Assembly: GCA_015060965.1 (NCBI GenBank)
Contig: SUXN01000002.1
Coordinates: forward strand, 1 to 64,000
DNA length: 64,000 nt
Direction of reading: 5' to 3'
From: Bacteroidales bacterium
Lineage (GTDB): Bacteria > Bacteroidota > Bacteroidia > Bacteroidales > Bacteroidaceae
In this document: positions 18,601 through 25,082 of the stretch, in pieces
Layout of the letters: the number at the start of each line of letters is the position of its first letter
Numbering within the stretch: position 1 is the stretch's first letter
Notes under the pieces: generated by a model
Told to the model about the DNA's origin: nothing
Databases searched by the model: none
Seen by the model: only the letters and a program-made list of their open reading frames with translations
Translations under genes and position numbers: made by a program

Positions 18601-20061
18601 AAGGTCAATTCTGGCACTTATGTTTGTGTCTGCAGTAGTGATTGTTGCCTGTGAGTTTTTCTTGTCGGCATTTCCGTTGATGACAATCGGTGCGTATGTA
18701 TAGTCCTTGAAATGTAACTCAGTAACTTCAAGGTCAAAGTCTGCGAGCATTCCTTTCCCCTTTATATTACCTTTGGACTTGCCTTTCAGATTGCATGTCC
18801 CCAGCTCTTTTTGAGAGAGAATGTTTCCTAAGTGCATCTCTTTGCCTGTTGCTGTTAGATAATAGTTTCCAGTGCTGTCGGCAACAATTGTAACTTGCAG
18901 TAGTCCATTGCTGCTGTTTATGTTTGCGTAGCCGTCTATGGTATCGCATGACAGGTAAAGTTTTCCGTCAATGTCAGTGTCTCCAAGTCTTGACGCAATG
19001 TCCTGTGGCGCCTTCTCGAAGAGTGATGCCGCTTTGTCTATTGTGTTTTCCAATGCGGTAAGACGGTCAAGTGTTATCTCTATTCCGCGTTTCTTGTCAA
19101 AAGGCAATGTCACTCTGGCTGTGCCTTCTACAGCAAGGCTGCCGTCGGTTGCTGCAATGAGAATGTTGCCTTTTGCCAAAGTGCTGTCAGCGTGTCCACG
19201 TATGTCAAACCTGAACTCGGGCAATCCTGTCGGCAGTTCAGGGAATATCGGGGCCAGGTCTTCCAGGGTGAGCCTGTCGCAATGGAGTTCACCGTCAAAG
19301 GCCATCGATTTCATGTCGCCGTTGCCGGTCAACACAATTGTGTCCGATGCAATAATGCTGCCTGGGAACTCCAACCCGAAATCGCTGAGCAACATCTTGT
19401 TGCCCCTTGCTGTTACCCTCGTCTTCAGTTTATGCAGTTCCAGACCGCTCTTCTCTTTTCCTTTGATGGAACGGATGTAGAGGTTCAGGTTCTCCTTGTT
19501 GAAATCCTTGAGCGAGATGTTGCTGGCAAACTCCTTTATTTCAATGTGGTCGGGATCGAATTTCCCGTTTTCGTGTGCTTCGCTCAATACATCGTATTTG
19601 AATTTGCCGTCATATATTATGAGCTGGTTTATGCGAATGTCGGTTTCTTTTTTCTCTTTGCTGTCACTGCTCAGGTTGTCGATGATGAACTGTATGTTGA
19701 GCGGGGAGCCGGGGAGTGTACGGTTGAGCCTTATGTCGGGAGCGGCAAAAGCCAGTGTGTTGAAGTAGAGTTTTCCTTTCAGCAGGTCCAACAGTTCTAT
19801 GCTTGCTGCAGCCTCGTTTGCATATACGAGAGTGTCATGTTTCTCGTCAAGGACAAGCACATCGGTAAGGGTTATACCGTTAAGATTATCGACACGCAAT
19901 TGTCCGATGCTTATGGGGATTTCAAGCTGCTGCTTCACGTTGTCCGATACAAAGACAGCAAGCCAACGCTGTACTGCGTCAAGCTTTGGAAGCTGTATTG
20001 CGGTGTAGACCAATGCAATGAGTACAGCAATTACAATTGATATGTATTTGAGAATCCTGAT
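15628..20061 (-). CDS. TamB-like translocation/assembly module protein (DUF490), non-canonical start
   Basis: Very long envelope protein (about 1,480 residues) of the TamB/AsmA-like group, which spans the periplasm as a beta-taco groove and is implicated in outer-membrane protein or lipid transport. Most of it is repetitive beta-structure with AsmA-like stretches; the DUF490 domain is at the C-terminus (DRGTYKFTIQDIFPKEFNI, LNLKTKYLVPSASLSDL, LLASVASTTEQKNMQF, NNMLGQIINNDNWDISG). A highly charged Lys/Glu tail ends it. The first ATG/GTG/TTG in frame is a TTG at 20013, but the membrane anchor (RILKYISIVIAVLIALVY) is encoded upstream of it; an ATC at 20059-20061 preceded by AGGACGG would start it neatly. 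The frame is open further up with no standard start. Precedes argF'. Confidence 0.8.
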   Translation of the reverse strand: MRILKYISIVIAVLIALVYTAIQLPKLDAVQRWLAVFVSDNVKQQLEIPISIGQLRVDNLNGITLTDVLVLDEKHDTLVYANEAAASIELLDLLKGKLYFNTLAFAAPDIRLNRTLPGSPLNIQFIIDNLSSDSKEKKETDIRINQLIIYDGKFKYDVLSEAHENGKFDPDHIEIKEFASNISLKDFNKENLNLYIRSIKGKEKSGLELHKLKTRVTARGNKMLLSDFGLEFPGSIIASDTIVLTGNGDMKSMAFDGELHCDRLTLEDLAPIFPELPTGLPEFRFDIRGHADSTLAKGNILIAATDGSLAVEGTARVTLPFDKKRGIEITLDRLTALENTIDKAASLFEKAPQDIASRLGDTDIDGKLYLSCDTIDGYANINSSNGLLQVTIVADSTGNYYLTATGKEMHLGNILSQKELGTCNLKGKSKGNIKGKGMLADFDLEVTELHFKDYTYAPIVINGNADKKNSQATITTADTNISARIDLLYNKSRHGNKVNINLKVDSIIPHNLNLYKHEEHNFSFNIDSEIDMRNNGKSLTNIKLHNFVFDDGKESTTVRNVHLYDDNTEDKRSITINSDILNADIIGYFNTERLLDSYINLVDRHIPSLNIKRRGGKPKNDYFYRVEIIDSKLLSRLFALPATINEKSFIRGFCFDSNNSAAVDMELNNVSVGNSIYRAINFKGNSNADEFVLDVNILKPQTRNKKEFNYKNSDNDLIIALHSTIDSDTISTFVDWSSILDKENTCGALRMDAMLGRDARGKLCVEASVSPSSFTLDGTPWHITPGEILGNSEEITIKDLGLYSHDQSLKIEGVAGKFIDDSLNVYLNNMDVATIMGLVNFRTLLFGGSATGSAHLTSLLHRPDVNGHFRIDSMLIDHSHMGDGDLEISWMDYSKTISLDCDITDRGTTSKVKGFLSPAHDTIMLKIDADRLNLGFLNKKVSAFIDDINGTASGTAYVLGGWRSVDLKGTLAFNKNCSTRVRANNTRYTFMEDSIYMSPGIIEFRNLGLKDKDGNHGTLNGRLTHKNFQKWTCHLDVEAEKMLVYDTHDFSSMPFYGSVYATGNASIISEGSGLQLNARLRSEANSNFVYNSTTASGARDNSFVSFVDSSKKSISYTTATGEEKKNTYDLVTSKLNLEFWLEVTDDFHVKVFTDIRTGDYIDFYGNGPITALYDEKNGFSMKGVLNLDRGTYKFTIQDIFPKEFNIQRGSTLSFDGDPFKVALNLKTKYLVPSASLSDLTTETAKNKTVKVNCLMDIGGTLANPALTFDLELPEGSGEEKELLASVASTTEQKNMQFIYLLGVGKFYTYDYNNTSNESQSSTAMESLISNTLSGQLNNMLGQIINNDNWDISGNFSSSEKGWNRMEVEGMLRGRLLNNRLLINGNFGYRENPIANSNFIGDFELQWLLTPKGNVNLKAYSKTNDRYFSKTNLTTQGAGILFKHDFDSWRWWKRKKKNETEDVEKKKEEEEKDKQMNK

Positions 20062-20122
20062 ATGCCGTCCTGTTTTTACGGTGCCTTTGCCGGTGCAAAG
20101 GATACCTTGGTGTTTAATTGTG

Positions 20123-20130
20123 CGAAGATA
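20123..20130 (-). promoter_or_regulatory. -7 box (TATCTTCG) upstream of the TamB-like gene
   Basis: Minus-strand TATCTTCG matches TAnnTTTG at 7 of 8. Transcription would begin near 20116, so the start codon must lie between there and 20013, where no ATG, GTG or TTG occurs in frame until 20013. Confidence 0.45.
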
Positions 20131-20173
20131 ATATTTTTTCCTTACATAATGCGATGCGCAAGGTTCTTTTTGC

Positions 20174-20204
20174 TTTGTTTTTGCGCTTGAAAATATTAAC
20201 TTTG
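20174..20204 (+). promoter_or_regulatory. Consensus promoter for the SLC13 transporter
   Basis: TTTG (20174-20177), 19 bases, TAACTTTG (20197-20204): a full match to the Bacteroidota consensus, giving a leader of roughly 20 bases. Confidence 0.7.
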
Positions 20205-20229
20205 CGAAAATTTATTTTTTGGTGGATTT

Positions 20230-22083
20230 ATGATTGAGACGGTTGTAGTTCTTTTGCTTTCGGTGTTTTTCTTCATAAGTGGCAAGGTCCGTTCCGATAT
20301 AGTTGCACTTTGTGCGCTTGTCACCCTGATGGTACTTAATATCCTTACCCCGGAGGAGGCCCTTTCGGGCTTCTCCAACAATGTCATCATAATGATGATT
20401 GGCTTGTTTGTTGTGGGAGGTGCCATCTTCCAGACAGGTTTGGCAAAGATGATCAGTTCTAAACTGATGAAACTTGCCGGAAACAGCGAGACAAGGCTCT
20501 TCATCCTTGTGATGGTGGTAACTTCGCTGATGGGCGCTTTCGTGAGCAATACGGGTACAGTGGCCATTATGATACCCATTGTCGTGAGTATGGCAATGAG
20601 TGTGAAGATGAACCCGAGCCGTTTGCTTATGCCGCTTGCTTTCGCAAGCAGTATGAGCGGTATGATGACACTTATCGGTACCCCTCCCAACCTTGTGATA
20701 AACGAAGCCCTTATCAAGGAGGGATATCCCGGATTGGGATTCTTTACATTCCTGCCCGTGGGTGTCATCTGCATCCTTGTGGGTACGGTGCTGCTTCTGC
20801 CTTTGAGCAAGAAGTACCTCTCCAAACCCGGTGCTCTCAGCGGTGCGAGTGCCAGCAGCGGAAAGTCGCTGAAAGAACTTGTCAAGGAGTACGGTATTGC
20901 CAATAATCTGCACCGCCTTCAAGTAAATTCCAAGTCGTCGGTGGTAGGTAAGATGATTGGAGAACTCGATATCCGCAAAAGCTTCGGGCTCAATATAATA
21001 GAGGTCCGCCATATTGAACGCAACCAGCGTAACCTGTTGTCAAAGAATATGGTACAGCAGGCTGCGGATTCCGATACTATCCTGCGTGCTGATGATATCC
21101 TTTATGTTTCGGGTACAGAAGAGAGGGTCGCTGCATTTGCAAATCGTTATAATATAGAAATGGTGGCGGATGATGCATCAGACAGCAAGAGTGCCTTTGA
21201 TTTCTATGATATCGGTGTTGCCGAGATTGTGGTCATGTCAACCTCTTCGGTGGTGAACAAGAGTATACGTGAGATAGAGTTCCGTACAAAATACAACGTG
21301 AGCGTACTCGGCATATGCCGCAAAAACAAATATATACTCCAGGGTATAGCCGATGAGACGATACATGTGGGTGATGTGCTTCTGGTGCAGGGCGCATGGA
21401 ACAATATCGCGAATCTTGAGAAGGAAAGTACCGAGTGGATTGTGGTGGGTCGTCCTCTTGAAGAGGCTGCAAAGGTTACCCTCGACTATAAGGCGCCTGT
21501 TGCCGCTGTGATAATGGTTGCTATGGTGGCAGTCATGGTCTTTGACTTTATTCCCATTGCGCCTGTTACTGCGGTGATGATTGCCGGCCTGCTTATGGTA
21601 CTTACCGGTTGCTTCAGGAATGTGGAGGCTGCCTACAAGACTATAAACTGGGAAAGCATCGTGCTTATTGCTGCAATGATGCCTATGTCGGTCGCTCTGC
21701 AGAAAACGGGCGTGTCGGCTCTTATTTCAGGCTCGCTGGTGTCATGTCTGGGCGGTTACAGCCCCATCCTGCTTATGGCCGGGATATATTTCACCACTTC
21801 CTTTATGACCATGTTTATTAGTAACACGGCAACGGCGGTGCTTATGGCCCCTATTGCAATGAGCAGTGCCGTGCAGGTGGGGGTGAATCCCGTACCGTTC
21901 CTCTTTGCCGTGACGCTTGGTGCGAGCCTCTGTTTTGCATCTCCCTTCTCGACGCCACCCAATGCTCTTGTGATGCCTGCCGGCCAGTATAAGTTCTCCG
22001 ACTATGTGAAGGTGGGTTTGCCGTTGCAGATAATTTTGGGCATAGTGATGATTCTTGTGCTTCCGTTGCTCTTCCCGTTCTAA
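20230..22083 (+). CDS. SLC13/DASS-family anion transporter with two RCK_C (TrkA-C) domains
   Basis: 617-residue inner-membrane transporter of the divalent anion:Na+ symporter (CitT/SLC13) superfamily. N-terminal membrane half includes the SNNVIIMMIGLFVVGGAI hairpin and the substrate motif FVSNTGTVAIMIPI; the C-terminal half repeats it as MFISNTATAVLMAPI with FASPFSTPPNALV. Between them (about residues 215-390) are two soluble RCK_C domains (IGELDIRKSFGLNIIEVRH and SIREIEFRTKYNVSVLGICRKN) of the kind that bind nucleotides or anions in K+ channels and some sulfate or dicarboxylate carriers. The substrate could be sulfate, a dicarboxylate or another anion; the sequence does not decide. Single gene with a consensus promoter, divergent from the TamB-like gene. 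Confidence 0.85.
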   Translation: MIETVVVLLLSVFFFISGKVRSDIVALCALVTLMVLNILTPEEALSGFSNNVIIMMIGLFVVGGAIFQTGLAKMISSKLMKLAGNSETRLFILVMVVTSLMGAFVSNTGTVAIMIPIVVSMAMSVKMNPSRLLMPLAFASSMSGMMTLIGTPPNLVINEALIKEGYPGLGFFTFLPVGVICILVGTVLLLPLSKKYLSKPGALSGASASSGKSLKELVKEYGIANNLHRLQVNSKSSVVGKMIGELDIRKSFGLNIIEVRHIERNQRNLLSKNMVQQAADSDTILRADDILYVSGTEERVAAFANRYNIEMVADDASDSKSAFDFYDIGVAEIVVMSTSSVVNKSIREIEFRTKYNVSVLGICRKNKYILQGIADETIHVGDVLLVQGAWNNIANLEKESTEWIVVGRPLEEAAKVTLDYKAPVAAVIMVAMVAVMVFDFIPIAPVTAVMIAGLLMVLTGCFRNVEAAYKTINWESIVLIAAMMPMSVALQKTGVSALISGSLVSCLGGYSPILLMAGIYFTTSFMTMFISNTATAVLMAPIAMSSAVQVGVNPVPFLFAVTLGASLCFASPFSTPPNALVMPAGQYKFSDYVKVGLPLQIILGIVMILVLPLLFPF

Positions 22084-22125
22084 AAATAGTCTGCCAATAT
22101 TGCTCGGTTTTTGAAGTAAAATGAG

Positions 22126-22133
22126 TAATTTTG
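22126..22133 (+). promoter_or_regulatory. -7 box (TAATTTTG) of the sigma-54 activator operon
   Basis: A full TAnnTTTG match ending 18 bases before the ATG at 22152. The -33 element is poor, so support is limited. Confidence 0.35.
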
Positions 22134-22151
22134 TCACAAATTGATTGTTCT

Positions 22152-23378
22152 ATGGATATATCAGAGGTACAGAGGGCAAAACAGCAGTTCGGGATTATAG
22201 GAAACGACCCGGTTCTGCTCAGGGCTATTGATACGGCCATACAGGTAGCGAAAACAGACCTTACCGTGCTCATTACAGGTGAGAGCGGTGTGGGTAAGGA
22301 GTTTTTCCCGAAAATAATACATACAAACAGTGTCCGCAAGCATGGTAAGTATATAGCTGTCAACTGCGGTGCCATACCCGAGGGTACAATAGATTCGGAA
22401 CTCTTCGGACATATAAAGGGTGCTTTTACAGGTGCAGTAAGCGAGCGGAAGGGATATTTCAGCGAGGCCAACGGAGGAACAATCTTCCTTGATGAGGTTG
22501 CAGAGCTCCCTTTGCCCACTCAGGCGCGTCTGTTGCGTGTACTCGAGAACGGAGAGTTCCTGCGTGTGGGTTCATCCGAGGTCGAGAAGACCAATGTACG
22601 CATTGTGTGTGCTACAAACGTGAATCTTCCCGAGGCGATAGCCGAAGGACGTTTCCGTGAGGATCTGTATTACCGTTTGAGCACTGTGCCCATATCCGTT
22701 CCTCCTTTGCGCAAGAGAGGTGATGACGTAGTGCTCCTGTTCAAGAAGTTCTGTATAGATTTCGCGACAAAATACAATGTTCCAAGAGTGCAACTCGACG
22801 AAGGTGCGGTATCGGCTATAGTCAATTATTCATGGCCGGGCAATATCCGTCAGCTCAAGAATATTGCGGAACAGGTGTCTATCCTCGAACTGAACAGGGA
22901 GTTGAGTGCAGATGCAATGATGCGTTATCTGCCGCAGGAGAACATCGGTGGAAATCTTCCTATTCTGGCCGGACAGCGTGGCGGTGACCGCAAGAGCTTC
23001 GAGAGCGAGAGGGAAATCCTATATAGCGTGCTTTTCGATATGCGCCGTGACATAACGGAACTGAAAAAACAGATGGAGAGTCTGCGCGCCATGAACAAGG
23101 AGGCTGTTGAGCATATGCCGTTCTACACCGATGCACAAGAGATGCCGGTAGTCCAACATCAGCCGACATATCATCTGCAACCTCAGGTTACGCATTATGA
23201 CCATGTCGCAAATGCCGAGGAGTATGTCGAGGAGGCTGTGTCGCTTGATGATGTTGAGAAGAGGGCTATCCTTGCTGCACTCGAAAGGAACAAAGGTAAG
23301 CGAAGGAATGCGGCAAAGGAACTGAATATCTCTGAACGTACATTGTACCGAAAAATAAAAGAATATGGAATTGAATAA
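22152..23378 (+). CDS. Sigma-54-dependent transcriptional activator without receiver domain
   Basis: 408-residue bacterial enhancer-binding protein. The AAA+ domain has Walker A GESGVGKE at residues 43-50, the sigma-54 contact loop GAFTGA at 90-95 and Walker B IFLDEV at 111-116; a C-terminal Fis-type helix-turn-helix (RRNAAKELNISERTLYRKIKEYG) binds DNA. There is no response-receiver or GAF domain, so activity must be set by another protein, by levels or by a linker of about 70 residues rich in polar residues (about 285-360). The open frame starts at a TTG (22131), but the ATG at 22152 is preferred. Its last 14 bases overlap lptE, so it heads the operon with lptE, a TPR gene and secG. An intact GAFTGA loop implies a functional sigma-54 elsewhere. 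Confidence 0.88.
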   Translation: MDISEVQRAKQQFGIIGNDPVLLRAIDTAIQVAKTDLTVLITGESGVGKEFFPKIIHTNSVRKHGKYIAVNCGAIPEGTIDSELFGHIKGAFTGAVSERKGYFSEANGGTIFLDEVAELPLPTQARLLRVLENGEFLRVGSSEVEKTNVRIVCATNVNLPEAIAEGRFREDLYYRLSTVPISVPPLRKRGDDVVLLFKKFCIDFATKYNVPRVQLDEGAVSAIVNYSWPGNIRQLKNIAEQVSILELNRELSADAMMRYLPQENIGGNLPILAGQRGGDRKSFESEREILYSVLFDMRRDITELKKQMESLRAMNKEAVEHMPFYTDAQEMPVVQHQPTYHLQPQVTHYDHVANAEEYVEEAVSLDDVEKRAILAALERNKGKRRNAAKELNISERTLYRKIKEYGIE

Positions 23379-23883
23379 GATCAGACGTCTGTTATATATT
23401 TTGCCGGTTTTTATGCTCATTGCCGGCTGTACAGTCAGTTACAAGTTTACAGGTGCATCAATTGATTACACCAAGGTAAAGACAATCTCCCTCGCGCAGT
23501 TCCAGAATCGGGCTGCATACCAGTGGGGTCCCATGGCTGCTATGTTCAATGAGGCGTTGAGCGATATGTTCGTGCAGCAGACAAAACTTGAGCAGGTGCG
23601 TCAGGGCGGTGATCTCCAGTTGGATGGTGAGATCACAGCATACGACCAGCTTAACAAGTCAATCTCTTCGGACGGTTACTCTGCTATGGTGCAGTTGAAA
23701 ATGACCGTGAATGTGCGTTTTACAAACAATACAAACCACGAAGAGGATTTCGAGCGCACTTTCAGTGCTACACGTGACTTTGATGCGACACAGTCACTTG
23801 ACTCTGTTCAGGAGGAACTTGTCTCACAGATGATAAAGGAGATTGTGGAGAGTATTTTCAATGCTGCTGTAGCCAACTGGTAA
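23365..23883 (+). CDS. lptE: LptE-family LPS-assembly lipoprotein
   Basis: 172-residue outer-membrane lipoprotein of the LptE family, the plug partner of LptD that inserts lipopolysaccharide in the outer leaflet. A lipoprotein signal peptide ends at LIAGC (cysteine 22). The mature part begins YKFTGASIDYTKVKTISLAQFQNRA, has DLQLDGEITAYDQLN and ends with a helix EELVSQMIKEIVESIFNAAVANW, as in Bacteroidota LptE-like proteins. It overlaps the sigma-54 activator by 14 bases and the next gene by one base, so translational coupling is likely. The assignment rests on family resemblance and lipoprotein topology rather than on any catalytic residue. Confidence 0.78.
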   Translation: MELNKIRRLLYILPVFMLIAGCTVSYKFTGASIDYTKVKTISLAQFQNRAAYQWGPMAAMFNEALSDMFVQQTKLEQVRQGGDLQLDGEITAYDQLNKSISSDGYSAMVQLKMTVNVRFTNNTNHEEDFERTFSATRDFDATQSLDSVQEELVSQMIKEIVESIFNAAVANW

Positions 23884-24596
23884 TGGAAAACCTCTCGCAT
23901 TACATAGCACACCCTGAGCGTCTCAACCGCGACACGTTGTACGAACTGCGACTGATTGTGGGCAAGTACCCCTATTTTGATGTGGCCCGCCTTCTGATGC
24001 TCAAGAACCTGTATCTGCTTCACGATATTGATTTCGGAAAGGAGATGCGCAAGGCTGCCGTGTACCTCAAGAGCCGTTGGCCTATATTTGAACTTATGGC
24101 AGGCTATGGGACGGCAAGCGTGATTGAGCAGGCTCCCGAGGATATCCCTGTTGACAGGACGATGTCGCTGATTGATGCCTTCCTTGAGACACTGCCGGCC
24201 GATTCGTTCTCGCTTGAGGCCGAAGGTGCAGCAGCAGTGGATTATGTATCGGCCTATCTCAAGGATAAGAAAGTCGACGACAAGTCTGTACCGGAATTGC
24301 GTGGACAGAGCTTGATAGATGACTTCCTTGCCGGTGACAATGAGAGGATTACCCTTGATTTGCGTGGTGAAAACGAGACAAATCTCCCGGTTGAGCCGGT
24401 GGCTGTTGAGGAGGCTCCTGCAGAGACATCGTTTTTTACTGAGACGCTGGCGAATATTTACATCAAACAGGGTAAATATGAGAAGGCACTTGAAATTATT
24501 AAACGATTATGTTTGGAATATCCGAATAAAAATCGTTACTTTGCAGACCAAATAAGATTTTTAGAAAAAATAATAAAACATATAAAAAAGAATTAG
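23883..24596 (+). CDS. Tetratricopeptide-like protein of the lptE-secG operon
   Basis: 237-residue soluble protein without signal peptide. The C-terminal third has a clear TPR-like unit (TLANIYIKQGKYEKALEIIKRLCLEYPNKNRYFADQIRFLEKII); the N-terminal part is helical (LYELRLIVGKYPYFDVARLLMLKNLYLLHD) and the middle is acidic and probably flexible. Its ATG overlaps the lptE stop codon (TAATG) and its stop is one base before secG. I do not know its function. Co-occurrence of such a protein with LptE and SecG in Bacteroidales suggests an envelope-biogenesis role, but this is an inference. Confidence 0.7.
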   Translation: MENLSHYIAHPERLNRDTLYELRLIVGKYPYFDVARLLMLKNLYLLHDIDFGKEMRKAAVYLKSRWPIFELMAGYGTASVIEQAPEDIPVDRTMSLIDAFLETLPADSFSLEAEGAAAVDYVSAYLKDKKVDDKSVPELRGQSLIDDFLAGDNERITLDLRGENETNLPVEPVAVEEAPAETSFFTETLANIYIKQGKYEKALEIIKRLCLEYPNKNRYFADQIRFLEKIIKHIKKN

Positions 24597-24597
24597 T

Positions 24598-24921
24598 ATG
24601 TATTTGCTTTGTGTTATACTGATTGTGTTGGCTTCAGTGCTGATGTGTGGAATCGTTCTGATACAGAATTCAAAGGGTGGCGGCTTGGCTTCAGGCTTTG
24701 CTTCTTCAAACCAGATTATGGGTGTTAGAAAGACTACAGACTTCCTTGAGAAGGCTACTTGGTCTCTTGCTGCTTTGATGGTTGTAATCAGTGTTATCGC
24801 GGCACACGCACTTCCTTCAGAGACTGCGGCAGTGGATATCAATCCTACTAAGATTGAGAACACAGTAGGTGCCGAGCTCCCTGCAGTTGAGGCTCCTGTT
24901 GCAGAAGAGGCTGCACAGTAA
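24598..24921 (+). CDS. secG: Preprotein translocase subunit SecG
   Basis: 107-residue inner-membrane subunit of the SecYEG channel that speeds protein export with SecA. It has two transmembrane segments (LLCVILIVLASVLMCGIVLIQ and ATWSLAALMVVISVIAAHAL) joined by the conserved cytoplasmic loop NSKGGGLASGFASSNQIMGVRKTTDFLEK. An acidic, alanine- and proline-rich tail of about 30 residues follows, common in Bacteroidota. Last gene of the operon; a terminator hairpin follows 30 bases after the stop. Confidence 0.92.
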   Translation: MYLLCVILIVLASVLMCGIVLIQNSKGGGLASGFASSNQIMGVRKTTDFLEKATWSLAALMVVISVIAAHALPSETAAVDINPTKIENTVGAELPAVEAPVAEEAAQ

Positions 24922-24950
24922 TTATACAGTACAGCTGTATAAGATAGCAT

Positions 24951-24974
24951 AAGCGGATCCGTCAGGGTCCGCTT
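24951..24974 (+). terminator. Terminator after secG
   Basis: A ten-base-pair stem (24951-24960 with 24965-24974, one T-G pair) around GTCA is followed by a T-rich stretch. A second small palindrome (24923-24941) lies between it and the secG stop. Confidence 0.8.
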
Positions 24975-25026
24975 TATTGTTGTCTCTTTATACGGACCGG
25001 ATGTGACTCTTGTTCTCCATGATGTT

Positions 25027-25072
25027 ATAATATAGTTCATCCCGACCTTTGGGCCGGGATGAACTATATTAT
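25027..25072. terminator. 18-base-pair hairpin between secG and the DUF349 gene
   Basis: Arms 25027-25044 and 25055-25072 are exact inverted repeats around a small loop, ten bases from the stop of the minus-strand DUF349 gene. It serves that gene and may also stop read-through from secG. Confidence 0.8.
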
Positions 25073-25082
25073 GTGAAAGGAT

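Noticed and set aside
19192-20040. Long open frame on the plus strand inside the TamB-like gene
   Set aside because: Antisense shadow of a conserved repetitive coding sequence; its composition is that of reversed codons.
20196-21012. Overlapping open frames antisense to the SLC13 transporter
   Set aside because: Two frames opposite a well-supported transporter; no domain and extreme His/Arg or Thr/Ser content.
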